Below are positions 10,448-22,799 of a stretch of DNA of 64,000 nucleotides, one piece after another. Origin of the DNA: Eublepharis macularius (lineage: Eukaryota > Chordata > Lepidosauria > Squamata > Eublepharidae); NCBI RefSeq assembly GCF_028583425.1, contig NC_072793.1, positions 60,517,028 through 60,581,027 of the forward strand, in the 5' to 3' direction. The position numbers were made by a program, and so were the translations under genes. Within the stretch, counting starts at the first letter, position 1. Each line of letters opens with the position of its first letter. Below the pieces are notes generated by a model. It saw only the letters and a program-made list of their open reading frames with translations. It did not search any database and was not told the DNA's origin.

Positions 10448-13319
10448 ATTGCATATGCATGAATTTTTTCAGTGGTTACTCCCAATCTTTCTTCTCTCCT
10501 AATAAAAATACACATCATTGTCTCCATCTTGATCTTCAAACCTGTTAATATTACTAAGATTTTAAAAAAGCACTCTTAATAGAAACTTGCAATGTTTTAT
10601 CGGAATGACAGTAATAATTTCTGTTACTTACAGAATGCATAGAATCTGGTTATAGGAGCTGAGGTGTCATTCCTCTATTGAAGCTACCTTATAGCACTCC
10701 TGGGAACAGCCTCTACTATCAACGCATGCAATTAAAGATTAATTCATGTTCTGCCAGTTGACCTCCACTCCGTCATATTGAAGAGTGTTGTGAAAAGAAG
10801 TTGTAGAGAAGGATGGTCATATGATCAAATTTCTGTTGCACGTAAGAATTTCATCTTTGTGCTTCCCAAATAAGGGCAACTCTTTTGAAAACTGTCCCTT
10901 CTGCACATTCAAGTAATTCTGAAATAAAATGTTGGAACCATTTCATTACTTAGGCAACAACAGCTTCTAAAATGATGCTTTAGATTTATTCAGAGCAGGT
11001 TGCATTAGGTATCTGATGGGAACCATATCTTTTCCTGAAGTACCATGTGCTTCATTGGATCTGGGCATTGGATTAAATTAAATTTAGATTCTTAAATTCT
11101 TTGCAGGTCTGATCTGCAAAGGCTGGACCATAGACTCTACCATTGACATGTGTCTCTTTTTTGTGGAACTTGTTTTTAAAAAATGCTTCCATGATCCTGT
11201 CTCAGAAGTTACATGTGTCAGTGGTTCAGAAACATCTGTGGAACTTGTGACAGACTGGAGGAGCAGCAGGATTAAGGAGAAAATTCCCTTTAGTCTCCTC
11301 CTACTTTAACAGAAGACCTTGCAGTCTTACCCATGGGCTATATTGCTGCTGGGAGGCAAGGTGGGGTGGAGGGCTGGCTTCATGCCCAAAGTAGAAGCAG
11401 TGGACCCCAAAGGGGATAGAGCAAGAAGGAGTGAAGGAAGGGCTTACACCATGTCAGCAGCCCCTCATGATTCTTGCCACCATTCTGTGGCAGCAGCTGG
11501 ACAGATGACTCCTCCCTCCTTGGATGTCAACTGCAGCTGGGGATGCCTGTCACTCACAATGTGGCAGTTGGGGAGTTTCAGGGTACTGGGCTGGATACAC
11601 CAGGATGAGTCATGCTGGCTGGATGGCTCACTCATCTTTTCAGGGTCCTCTTGAGGGAGCCAGGAGAAGCCAAAGAGTACATGCCAAGTCTGGTCATTGA
11701 GGGCTTTATCCGGAGTGTCAGGAATGGCTGGGTCATGCCCAGATGAGTGCAACACCTCATGCCATCCCATGGTGCCCAGCAGGCTGGATGGGAAAGGCAT
11801 GCTATCAAACTTCAAGTGGCTTGTTCAAGGCAGTGGACCCATTGCCCCACACCCTGCCAATGCTTCAGTGGCTGTAATCAATAAAGTTGCTGCCTATTTT
11901 CACCCAAATTAATTATGTCATTGTGCTATTTGGCTGGGTACCAGCTTCACACACAGCCTATATGGCAGCGAAGTAGGGAACTCCACGTTATGAGGGTGCC
12001 CTGTTGCAACCAGTGCAGCATGGGGAGGGGGGAATGATAAGTAAGTGTGGGCTTGGCAGATGCCATTTGCCACACCTATGCCACCTGCTCATCCCATCTG
12101 ATCTGCAGCTGGACACTAGAGATTGTGTGTGGTTGGCCATGCAGTACCTGGGGGAAAGAAGCCTCTCTAAGGTTCACTGCTGCTCTATATAGAGACCTGA
12201 CCCCAAATACAAGTCTTTTTTTTAGACCTTCAGGTTTGATAGGAAGAGGTTTAGCCTTACATAGACACTGATTCATTAACCTGTCAAGAGATTTAGGGAA
12301 AGGTAGTTTTTTGGGGCAGAGGGGGTTGTTAGGCAGAGATTATCTTACTCTGGGGAATTTTAGACAAGGTGACCCCAGTGTATAAGCAGAATGAAAGTTG
12401 CATGTTTAAACACAAAACAAACAAAAAAAACATTACTTTGGTGTGTTTTATTTCCTCGTAAATTTCATGTAGTTGTGTGACAAAAGCATTCCCTAAAATG
12501 AAACCACCTTTAAATCACAACTGAAGTACTTGTATGCAAAATTTAAAGGCTACCTGTGTTGTTGCTGTTCTAAATAATAAACTAATGTTCCCTCCTACGG
12601 CTTTAAGACCACATTAGTCGGTAAAACTCAGACATACACTGTAACGTGCAGGAAGAACGCAATGCAATTGTAAATCAGCCTTTATGCATAATCAGTAATT
12701 GACTCAGAACTTGATACAAGCTTATTTAAAATGGCTTGTTTTTTACACATGTTCACCAGCAGCAAGAGAGAACCTGGAAACTGTTTTAATGGGTACATAT
12801 GAATTTGGTGTTAGCTTTTTCCAGTACTGACCACAAACCAAAATGCAAACATCATTTTGTATCCTGCCTTCTAAAGGCTGTCAGGAAATCCTTTCTGCAC
12901 GTAGGCAATCAAGGAATACTCCCCTCCCCTTTCCCTGGCCTAAGTAGCTAAATATACCAGGTAGCTATCAACTGTGCAAGGAACTCAGAATTGCATTCTT
13001 TAGATTCCTCTTGAAAGTATGTCTGCCAAAGGTTAGAATTCTAGATAGCCCCTGCTAGGTTTCCAATGGCAATGTATTTATAGACAGAATCTCCATGAAA
13101 ACAATGAGATCACCCAGCATAAAATGATATTATGTTGTACAAACACTGACTTTTATGATAACGACTTCTAATGGTAAGATTTATGTGTATAAATTGATTA
13201 TTGCTCCTGTGACTTACATGTTTAAGGGGATATTGATGATTTTTATATATGGTTTGTAGAGGTAAGTAAAAAGAACTTTTAAGGGTGTACATGCAATTTG
13301 CAAACAATATATCATTTAA
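10448..13319. other. Intergenic, nothing certain
   Basis: 11319-11912 has overlapping open frames on both strands and an AATAAA near 11880, which looks like an old repeat or chance. Elsewhere AT-rich with no gene. Confidence 0.4.
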
Positions 13320-13414
13320 TGTATTGTCGAAGGCTTTCACGGCCGGAGAACGATGGTTGTTGTGGGTTTTCTGGGCTGTATTGCCGTGGTCTTGGCATTA
13401 TAGTTCCTGACATT
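13320..13414. repeat. Reptilian dispersed repeat (GTCGAAGGCTTTCACGG type)
   Basis: Contains GTCGAAGGCTTTCACGGC and GTATTGCCGTGGTCTTGG, a fragment very common in squamate genomes. I suspect a Penelope-like element but cannot prove the class. Confidence 0.65.
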
Positions 13415-13534
13415 TACATTTTTTCATTTCATTTACATTTTTTCATAAAAGCTCTAGTGTTATATGAACATACTCAAAACAGCTAACAAAAGTCAAAGGT
13501 GTATCACTATTGAACAGAAACATGATATCATCCA

Positions 13535-13640
13535 GTGGTTTTATTTATTTACTTTTATTTATAGCTCATCTTTCTTGCTTAAACTCCAGGCAGATCACAC
13601 AACGTAAAATAATGTAATCAGATATCATAAGACATCCAAT
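13535..13640 (-). repeat. LINE 3' tail fragment
   Basis: TTTATTTATTTACTTTTATTTAT followed by a CTCCAGGCAGATCACA-type segment, the reverse complement of a LINE or SINE 3' end. Confidence 0.45.
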
Positions 13641-15839
13641 AAACAATGCAACAGGACTCAAATTATGTTAGAAAAACACTGCAAAAAGAGAAAGGTGTCA
13701 GACATGATATATCATTAAAAATGCAGAAAATATAATTACAAAAGAGGATGACAAATGTTAAATAAAATTAAGGGTTGTCTTTGGTCCTTCTTTAGATATA
13801 TGGTTGAATGCAGCCATGCTGATCCATAGAAAAATCCAAAACAAAAGCCATATGCTATTTTTATTAGTACTACCAAAAAACCCCACAAAACAAGTACATA
13901 CTTTTGAATTCTGCCATAAGCCTCCCTACAGACACTCAGAGTAGAAAGATCTTTTTTTCTCCTTTTGCCTTTTTTAAAAAAAATATCCAGAGCACTGAAG
14001 ATTTCTGGCAAAATCTGAAAGCTTGCAGACAGGGTTTTCAGTTCATGTAGTTAGTCTTCACAGAAGGTGTTACATGGCTTTTATTTTTCTTTATATACAT
14101 ACACATTATTGGTATAATCAGAGGTAGTTGTTTTAGATGTTTACGTGTTAATGGTATAATTACTGCTGCACAGTCCCATATATGCTTCTGAAAAGAATAG
14201 TACTGGTATACTCAGTTTTACAACTCCGTTCATCCATATGGCTACATTTAACAGACCAAAACAAATGGGCTATTTCTGTACTGCTACAGAAGCCCCGTCC
14301 TTTCAGTTCCTTGTGAGACTGATACTTTGTAAAGAGCAAGTGCCTGTGACTTCCCTTCCTTGTATATCACCCATGAGGTCACAAAGAGCCACTTGCTCCT
14401 ACACAAACTTGACTGTTTGCAGTGGCCCTGTTTGATGTGCTCCCCACTGATATGTGAACATTTACTGGGCTTTTCTATGGTGGTGCCTCATCTTTGGACC
14501 TGCCTGCTCCCAGCAGTTCACCCGCCATATAGCCTTATCTAGCTTCAGGCACTGTGTAAAAAGCTTTTTATTAATCCACACTTTTGGGTGCTTCCTCTTC
14601 TTTCTTTTTTCTTCTTGACTTTTAATAAGCTATGTATGATTTTAATGTTGTTGCTCAGTGTGGTTTTGTTATTGTTTATCATTATTTTAATTCACTGTAC
14701 TGACTGGAAGTTGCCATGGAAATTCCTGAGCTTAGAATTTTGCAGGGTATATTTTTTTAAAAAAATAATAAACAAATGATATGCTACTGAAAATTGCACA
14801 AGAAGAGGCACAGTTCATACCACATATTTTGATTTGTCATCCTTCATTCTTCTTTATCTTCTCACTTACTTTTAAAAAAAATTGTGAAAACTTGCAACTT
14901 GAGATAGAGAAAAAATTGCCAACATAGTTTGGACAGAAATTGCAAACTGTCTCTTCACTCAGCCATTTTCCTGTTGTTCCCCTTTCAATCAGAATTGAAA
15001 TTAGCCCTGTTGAAATTACAATTCATATAGTATAGTCCATTTGTGGGGAAAGCAATATTAGAAATATAATAAATAATAATAGTGTACACTTGATTTTTCT
15101 TTATATATGCCTTGAGTAATTCTCATGTTACATTCAACATATGTAGAGCTGAACATATGACTGAAACCCCAGGTATATCCAGGTACCGGTTTTTGGTTTC
15201 ATTTGTACAGTGTACATTTTGGTTTTTTGTTACAAGAAGTTGTATGCAGGTTCATACAGTGAATGTATGCAGAACCTGCAACATGTGAACAGGGCCACTC
15301 TTTACATTTTTAATAGCAAATATATCATTGCATCCTTGCACCCATTAATCTTAGACACTTGGCTTATTTCTCTCGTTTTTCCTTTAGCAGGCATAAAAAC
15401 TGTTTACATCATCATCCATTCTCAAGTCCCCCCTCCTCCCACATAATGCATCTAATTTAAGTGAGGAGGGAGGCTTTTATGGATGCGTGCAATCGCAAAA
15501 ATATCAGCATTTGGGAGGGAATGTAATTTTAAACTCAGTCTTACAGTTATTGGAGAGGCAAGTGTGTACAAACTGGAAACATGGACCATTGTACCAGGGC
15601 AGGGAAGAATAAAAGAGAGGGCAGGGTATACCGAAATGCGCTTCAAGTACGCCAGTTTACACGGGATGTACATGTGTAGACGTTTAGCGCCTCTCATTCA
15701 CAACCTCTCTCACTCCCCCGCCCCCGCCCTTTGCAGACCAATGGCAGCGATGAAAGCCAGCTCTGCAATCTCAGTTGATGTTTAACTAGCAGTGAAATTT
15801 CTTTTCACTGTTTCAAGGGCACAGCCTGAGATGCTGGCG
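13641..15839. other. Intergenic, AT-rich, nothing recognised
   Basis: No gene or named repeat; several A/T homopolymer runs. Confidence 0.5.
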
Positions 15840-16650
15840 GTGTGGGGCGGGGGTTGCTGGTGAGGTTGTGCAGGTGGCTGGACTAGAATAGCTAGTCTAG
15901 CAAACTCTGCCCGGTCGACAGCGATTGGACGGCGCGCAACTGCGGCCCGCATGCACAGCCTGCCCCTGGCGAGCCGTTCTTTGGAAAGGAAGGGCTGACT
16001 GCAGAGCCCCGCTCGGCGCCTGACCTCTCTCCCGAGCTGTTGACGGTTCGGCTCCTGGGTAACCCACTGACCTCAGCGTCGAGCAGCGCTGCTGGGAACA
16101 GGAGACTCCCTCCAGGCACGCCCGATAAGCTTCTGCCCTGGCGAAATTCCTTCTCCTCGCGCGAGGGAGGGGCGAAGGCTTAGCACGGCCGCCTCCTTTC
16201 AGGCGAAGAGCCGCTGCTGGGCTGTGGAGTTTCTGTGCGGGGCTGAGCGGCCGCTGAGGGACTTTGGCGCGGGGAGCCAGAATGTTGGGGCCCACCGGAA
16301 ACTTCTCCCGATGAGCCGCCAGGTCAGTACAGCCGCCTGGGGAGAATCCCCTGCCCGCCCCAGCTCCGAAACCTCTCGGCGCGGGTGCGGAGCGCACGCA
16401 CGAGCGCGCAAGCCTCTGCCCTCGCCGTGGAGACGGGCTCTAGGGACGCCTCCCGTCCGGGCGACTGAAGACGCGGGAAGCGCGGAGGTTGCGTCTGCGG
16501 GGCTTTTCTGCCTCTCTCGCCCCCCCCCCCCCACTCCCGGTTGCCGTGACGCTCCTTTAGCCGGCATCTCCGGATTTCTGACGTTTGCTGTGGTCTCTCG
16601 TTGAGGCTGTCACCACCGCAGGCGGCGCAAGCCACACTCCAGAGGGAGAG
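15840..16650. promoter_or_regulatory. CpG island, probable promoter of unknown transcript
   Basis: A dense run of CpG dinucleotides in an otherwise AT-rich, CpG-poor window. It has a GGGGCGGGGG box near 15845, an inverted CCAAT (ATTGG) near 15924, CCAAT at 15738-15742, and a donor-like GCCAG/GTCAGT at 16322. Open frames inside it look like by-products of high GC. It could be a divergent lncRNA promoter or a distal non-coding first exon for SH3TC2 7 kb downstream. Human SH3TC2 lies head-to-head with ABLIM3, but nothing here identifies ABLIM3. Confidence 0.6.
16520..16532. repeat. Poly-C tract in CpG island
   Basis: Thirteen consecutive C residues; prone to length errors in sequencing. Confidence 0.9.
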
Positions 16651-16675
16651 CATGTTAGTGGGGGGCTGCGAAGTT

Positions 16676-16694
16676 AAAGAGAGAGAGAGAGAGA
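16676..16694. repeat. (GA)n microsatellite
   Basis: About nine GA units directly before a repeat of the CTTCATCAG family, at the edge of the CpG island. Confidence 0.9.
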
Positions 16695-16765
16695 GCTTTG
16701 CGGCACCTGAAAAGCCTGACAGATTTATTGTGGTGTCAGCGTTTGCGGTCTTCATCAGGGGAGTC
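16695..16765. repeat. Dispersed repeat of the CTTCATCAG family
   Basis: CTTTGCGGCACCTGAAAAGC, CAGATTTATTGTGG and a CTTCATCAGG end form one arm of the widespread reptilian repeat also seen at 17045-17110, 20467-20681, 22800-23005, 38062-38166 and 50035-50160. Confidence 0.65.
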
Positions 16766-17044
16766 TTAGGCCATAATGAAACTCTTGAAGGGGCCACAAC
16801 AGTCTGTATAAGGCTCTGCGAAATACTGCGCAAAAGTGTTCTTTTTTCGCCAAATGCAGATCTTTTGAGCTAGGGCAACCGATCGGGCTTGCAAGAAGCA
16901 TCACTGTGGAGGCAACCTCCTTGAAGTCCCACCCTTCCTGCAATGAGCTCAGGGTGGCGTAGATGAGTGTATACTTAATAACAGCCATACTGGCCTATGC
17001 AAACTCCACAACAAGGAACAAAATCCACGTAATACCTCTTTAGT

Positions 17045-17222
17045 AGAGCCAACCAAAACGACACAAAAGTTTTGCGCAAGCTTTCAAGCTTATCAGAACT
17101 CTTCATCAGGCTAGCTGTTACAGGTGTGTGGGGATAATAATACACTGACTTTGTTCACCTCTCTGAATGGGGCACTAATCTGTTTAGAAGAGCGGTATAT
17201 AATCACAGTTATTGTTGTTAAA
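17045..17222 (+). mobile_element. CTTCATCAG-family arm followed by SINE 3' half
   Basis: 17045-17110 ends in CTTCATCAGG. 17113-17222 matches the 3' half of the SINE at 45280-45500 (GATAATAATACACTGA, GGGGCACTAATCTGT). Confidence 0.6.
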
Positions 17223-19684
17223 ATACGAATGTAGAAAAAAGCAGATTTTTCCAGTCAAGATCTTAAGACCCTGTCTTGTCAGCCATTGGTGTTTGATGCT
17301 GAGAGGCTCACAGTTTAATGATGTGTTAGATTACAACACTTGCATATTCAGTTTTTTTTTCTGCTAATAGCCTTGCATCCATACTGTGTTGGATAATTTG
17401 CCACCATTGTGCCATGCAGGAAAATCCAACTGCAAACAATACCTAGAACATAATGATCATGTGGTAGGCAACTGTGTGTGGATGCAACACTTGTGAGGCA
17501 AGTTAGGTTAAAAGAGCACAGCTTGTCCAAGGCCACTTCTGAGCTTTGGTCACCAGACAGCTCCAACACTAACCAATCAAAACATAGAGGTTTGGTTCGG
17601 TCAGACCAAAGGTCCCTGGACTCGTGTTTCCCACAGGTACACACAGGTGCTTCCAGAAGCCTATGTATAGGACATGAAGTCACCCCCCACATTGTAGTTG
17701 CCATAAATGGTTATTGAGAATCAGCCTTCCTCTTATCTTGTAGGCTCCACTTAGCTATCATGGCCGGCAGTTGATAAACGTGTTGTCCATGAATTTGTTT
17801 AATCCCATTTAAACTGGTTGTGGTGTGTAGTGGAGGTGGCATAACTGAAAATGTGAACCAGTAAGCATCTAAACTGCCATATCCATTTGGAGAATAGAGT
17901 GTGTTAAAGTCTAAATAAATACAAATTTACAAATTGTGTTTTATTGTGCCAGTGTACTGCCAGTACTCCTACTATAGCCTTTAGACCAGAAATTTGTGAG
18001 GTTAAGAGGCAATTACTTAGATAATGTATGCGAGGTTCTTTGATCTCTCAAAAAGTCACGTAACAATAAAATGTATTGTTCATCATTTCAATATGAAATG
18101 GCGATTGAACATGCAGTTCTAAACAGAGTTAGACCCTTCTAATCCTATTGACTTCAATGGGTTTGGAAAAGTATAACTCAATTGCACAGCAAACCTGTGG
18201 TTGTGGTTTTGAGTAGGCACTGGGGAATGGTAGTCTTTCTGGGATAATTCATGTTAAATAAAAGTAGTGTGATCTTGACTTTTCATGCTAATTACCACTA
18301 AAACTCAACCACATGAACAAATGAAGCTTTGCAAAGTCATAGAGGGAAGTTGAGGCTCTATTAACAAATGTATGACAAGAAGAGGATCTAGCTAATGTCA
18401 TGTTATGTTCTCATGCTGCACTGGATTCTCTCTGCCAGTCCTTATCTAAAGCAAAAATAGCTCCGTATTCTGAACTTAAACAACAACAACTACGATGATG
18501 GTCTCCTTACCAAAGCCAAGTTCCATTTGCCAGAATTAAATCTGATTGGACATTACAAATACAAGCTGTTCACACACATCTCCTTCTATACTTACTTGTG
18601 AGGGGAGATTACTAGTGAGCAAAATGATGAGGGAAATTTCTAGATATAAAGAAAAATCTGAATGCACCAGTTTGCTATATGTCCATGATTATGTCACAGA
18701 TTAAACTGTAGCTTCCAACTTCGAATCTAGTAAACTTTGAGATATATCTCCCAGTGTTAATGTTCTTATGTAAAAGAATAGGTATCTAGCCATCATAGGC
18801 AACTGATGGATTTGTACAGCCCTTATTCTTTGCAGAAATACCTGTACACTGGATACTTTCTTGTTCACTATCTGCAGCCCAGGGAAATAGCAATCTCTTG
18901 AAGTATTGTATAGATTCTTTGTCTTGTGCTGTCTAACACTATTAGTTTATGCTTCTTCAGTACAGCAAGAAATTTCTGTCAAGAGCACAAGAAGAGAAAA
19001 TCTATACCTCTCCCTCATGGGGGATGACTTACTTCAGGTGAAGAAAGGCCTGTCCATATTCATGGGTCTCAGCAGAGCCAGACCTCTCCTCAATGAAGCT
19101 TGCACCTGCCCTCTCAAACCACCAGAAGACATGTTAGATATTCAGCTGCAATCTTCAGTGAGGTGCAGAATTTCAGTTGCAATGACCAGTAAGGATAAAG
19201 AGACAGACTGTACCTGAACGCCATCCCAAATCCTGGGGACCAAGTCCCCCAGTTTCCTATAGAGAGACAGTACCTAGCCACACAGTCTAGAAGCAAGCAG
19301 AAAGGGACAGTCCCTTTTAAACCTAACCAGCCCAAACTCCTCATAATAGGATATATTCTGATGATCTGGCAAAGATAACATTAAGTGTGTGAGTGTAGTG
19401 ATGGTTGATATCTGTTTACAGCTCAAGAAACGGGGAAGCTGAAGACTAGCAACAACCCTCCCCTGCTGCTAATTGGAAATGTGCGATATCTGATAATAGT
19501 GTGGGAAAGTGGAGCACATTTTCAGCTGAGCAGCTTATCACCATGGTCTGCTGAATTATCCACAATTGAATGTAATTTTTAATTTGTGAACACTTTGAAT
19601 GTGAAAAGCTGTTGCTTTGGTTGAGGTGAAACTGGAAACTTAATTTTTGTTCTTTGAGTTGCAATGTAAAAAGCACCTGAGAGG
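17223..19684. other. Intergenic; SINE scrap and decayed palindromic repeat
   Basis: 17490-17560 has words of a reverse SINE (AGGTTA, CAAGGCCAC). 18112-18190 is a decayed copy of the palindromic element at 28851-28938. Nothing else recognised. Confidence 0.4.
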
Positions 19685-19692
19685 GATAACAA

Positions 19693-20079
19693 CAGGGCAC
19701 ATTTCGAGGGGGATCGCGCAGGAACGCAGTTCTGGCAGTTCCCCAAAGAGGTCACATGTCAGGTGGCCCTGCCCACCTGACTCTCGGCCCAGATCGGGCC
19801 TCTGACAGGTGGTGTATCACTCTCCTGTTCAGCAGCGGCCCAATCCTGACTATTTTGGGCCCCTTTTTGGCCATTTTGGGCCCATTTTCGGCCCTGAATG
19901 GCCAGGATTGGGTCCAAAACAGCCAGGATATGTGATGTCAGGGGGTGTGGCATATGCAAATCAGTTATGACAATGACACATTTCCGGTGATGGCAAGGGA
20001 TGTGGAATATGCTAATGAGTTGTGCTAAGGAGTTATGCTAATGAGTTCCTCCAGCTCTTTTTCTGCGAAATGACCCCTG
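19693..20079 (-). mobile_element. Non-autonomous hAT element, family A, copy 2
   Basis: 387 bp, reverse orientation to copy 1. Ends CAGGGCACATTTC and GAAATGACCCCTG. Flanks GATAACAA (19685-19692) and GGTAACAA (20080-20087) are an 8-bp duplication with one mismatch. Confidence 0.88.
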
Positions 20080-20087
20080 GGTAACAA

Positions 20088-20340
20088 CAACAACAACATT
20101 CAATTTATATACTACCCTTCGGGACTACTTAACACCCACTCAGAGTGGTTTACAAAGTGTGTTATTATTGTCCTCATGACAACCACCCTGTGAGGTGGGT
20201 GGGGCTGAGAGAGCTCCGAGAAGATGTGACTGACCTAGGGTCACCTAACTGGCTTCAAGAGGAGGAATGGTGGATCAAACCCGGTTCTCCAGATTAGAGT
20301 CCTGCCGCTCTTAACCACTACACCAAACTGATCCAATATT
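20088..20340 (-). mobile_element. tRNA-derived SINE
   Basis: The - strand head lies near 20280-20340 (rc of CTTAACCACTACACCAAACT and of GGATCAAACCCGG). The body has CACCCTGTGAGGTGGGTGGG. It abuts the hAT copy directly. Confidence 0.8.
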
Positions 20341-20466
20341 GTAAGTAAATAAAATAGAGAGGATCATGCAGTTTCCCTACTTTCCTATGTACTTGCTATT
20401 TTTTTATGGAGGGTGTTCAGTTGAATGCCTCGGACTCAACTGATGTTAATGAATGTTTTGCACTAA

Positions 20467-20681
20467 ACAATAGAAAAAAGCAAGAGTCCAGTAGCACCTA
20501 TAAGACTAACAAAATTTGTAGTAGGGTATGAGCTTTCATGAGGCAAACTCACTTCTTCAGAACATGGCTCACAAAAGCTCATACCCTACCACAAATTTTG
20601 TTAGTCTTACAAGTGCTACTGGACTCTTGCTCTTTTCTACTGCTGCAGACAGACTAACAAAGCTACCCATCTTGATCTATC
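20467..20681. mobile_element. Fold-back retroelement fragment (inverted arms)
   Basis: Two arms of about 75-80 bp face each other: GAGTCCAGTAGCACCTATAAG ... and the reverse complement ending TGCTACTGGACTCTTGCT. Flanked by the 9-bp duplication TTGCACTAA at 20458-20466 and 20682-20690. The structure recalls Penelope-like terminal arrangements; class uncertain. Confidence 0.75.
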
Positions 20682-20690
20682 TTGCACTAA

Positions 20691-21200
20691 CAGATTGAAG
20701 TGCTGATAACTGTTAACTTTAGTTTATAAAGATAAAGGGAACAGAATATTACTCCAAAATGAAACCAAAAAAGAGTAACAGATTAATTACGGTACATATC
20801 AAGTTGCTCTTTGTGTGGTTATAGTATATGTCATGATCCAACCTAAGGTGAGCATTTTAAGTGTTATTGATTTGAGTGGAAGTGATAAACATGTGTTTGA
20901 CTCTTGCCCTTTAAATTCAGTAGAATTCAAAAGCAGGGCTGTCAAGAGCTTTAAAATGAACACAGTTGACATTTGAACTTACTGTGATCAAACTGTTCCT
21001 TTATATGTGAAACAAGCCTCTCACTTGATTGCCTTGATATTTTTGCCTGAAGTTCAGATTGAATGCTGCAACAAATATCTTTGCACCTGTGTAGTGGCCC
21101 CTTCTTCAGGCTTTCCTGCCTAAGCGGTTTGTATTCTACAGGGTTGTGAGCATAAGAACACAGCTCCATTGTCTTTATGCAGAACGAGGGTCCTATGATT
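20691..21200. other. Intergenic, nothing recognised
   Basis: No gene or named repeat. Confidence 0.5.
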
Positions 21201-21208
21201 CCCTAGAG

Positions 21209-21383
21209 CAGGGTTTCCCAGCCTGTGAGTCTAATCCCCCAAATGGGCTATATGGGCTGTGAAAGTGGATCTCATACTTTTATGGTTTTATTGATTTGTG
21301 CATCTTCTGATTTTTCAAGTGGGTCCCTACACCAAGTAAGTTTGGACTTGTGGTTACTGTGCTAAAAAGTTTGGGATACACTG
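21209..21383. mobile_element. Non-autonomous hAT (Charlie-like ends)
   Basis: 175 bp from CAGGGTTTCCCAGCC to TTTGGGATACACTG, the CAG..TTCCCA / TGGGA..ACTG ends of Charlie-type hATs. Flanks CCCTAGAG (21201-21208) and CTCTACAG (21384-21391) match 6 of 8 and resemble the preferred CTCTAGAG target. Confidence 0.65.
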
Positions 21384-21404
21384 CTCTACAGTACAATGGG
21401 TATG

Positions 21405-21704
21405 TAAAAGGTAAAGGTAGTCCCCTGTGCAAGCACCGAGTCATTACAGACCCATGGGGGGAATGTCCCATCAGGATGTTTTCTTGGCAGTCTTTTGTTA
21501 CGGGGTGGTTTGCCATTGCCTTCCCCAGTCATTTACACTTTACCCCCCAGGAAACTGGGTACTTATTTTACCGACCTCGGAAGAATGGAAGGCTGAGTCA
21601 ACCAGGAGCAGGCTACCTGAACCCAGCTTCCGTCAGGGTTGAACTCAGGTTGTGAGCACAGCTTGGGTGCGGCAGCTTACCACTCTGTGCCACGGGGCTC
21701 CTTG
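21405..21704 (-). mobile_element. Full-length tRNA-derived SINE
   Basis: 300 bp. The - strand head starts GGAGCCCCGTGGCACAGAG (A box) and has CCTGAGTTCAACCC (B box). It is flanked by an 11-bp duplication, CAATGGGTATG (21394-21404) and CAATGGGTGTG (21705-21715), one mismatch. It inserted 3 bp from the hAT duplication. Confidence 0.85.
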
Positions 21705-21715
21705 CAATGGGTGTG

Positions 21716-22794
21716 ACCCCCACCCCAATAACAATAATTCCTTTGGGACAGTGCAGGAATGCAAGTGCATTATTTCAATTCTGAACCATTAATCACCTTT
21801 CCTATTAAAAAAAATGGGACAGGGACAAGAGCACAAGTCATACAGCTCTGAGACACTTCTTTTGTTAGTAGAACAAACTTCTGACAATAAGAATTTGGTG
21901 GATGCAAGAGGGGACTACAATTCCTGTGATGCAAGGCAAAAATGTGCATGTGAGAGTTCATCTATATCTAGACAATTCAGCTACTTTTGCCATTAACAAA
22001 CCCCGAATTAGGAAGCTGTAAGGAAAACAGCAATTTCACATTTTAAAGTCACTGTGGGCACAGAAAGCAGGGGGCAGAGCCGCAGAGGTTTGCTTCTACT
22101 TTTATTGCAACTTAAGGTTTACTAGTTAACAATGTCACTGCTGTTCCCACCTCAGTCGGTCTTCTTCCTGTCTGGCTGTATCAAGCCAGCCTCAACTGTG
22201 CTGCAAGGCTGCCTTTGATGCATGTCCCAGCCACAGACCCGCCCCCAGGTCCCACCCTCTGCCTCTCCACACATGCAGCATGCCCTCTCCTGTGAGGGCT
22301 GCTCTTGCGAATGCCTGCCAACCTTACTGGGATGTGGGAGTTCCTGGGAAGACCCACCCATGGAGCATTCTGCTGGGGTTCCTATCCCCCATCATCCTTC
22401 AAAGCATGCCCGTTTTATTGGTCTCTGGTTGTAGGCCCATGCCCAGACCGGCACTTGCTGGGGTCTCTCTTCCAGTACAGGCACCCTTGACTGAGCTCAG
22501 TCATAGTCACTTTGAAACTACTGTGAGGCAACTGGCCAAGTGGGAAATAAGCACGTTGATTGCTGATGCTCAGCTGAACACATTTGAACTGTTTTAATAC
22601 TGGTGAACAGTTCGTTTGGTGTTCACTGGTGCAGATTGTAGAGGGGCACACAGACCATAAATCTAAACAACAGGTGATTGTACATCTTTGTTTAAAAGTG
22701 CTTAATTTTGCTTTGACTATGTGCATAGTTGGCACTGTTATTAACTAACAGTATTTTGGAAAATTCATACTATTAATTTGGGTTCCAGCATAAA
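21716..22794. other. Intergenic, GC-richer middle part
   Basis: 22150-22500 is C-rich with overlapping open frames on both strands, probably an old DNA element. GAACAGTTCGTTTGG-type words near 22600 resemble those at 230-350. No gene. Confidence 0.4.
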
Positions 22795-22799
22795 CATTA

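Noticed and set aside
11319..12276. Possible gene with AATAAA near 11880
   Set aside because: Frames overlap on both strands, show no domain and have no clear splice sites; more likely old repeat or chance.
15890..16870. Arg/Ala/Pro-rich frames in the CpG island
   Set aside because: Typical GC-driven open frames on both strands; no domain, no convincing splice partner.
16601..16873. SH3TC2 exon 1 at MLVGGCEV
   Set aside because: The GGC word resembles the human start, but Gly is not at position 2, no donor in phase follows, and the exon at 23600 fits in phase and sequence.
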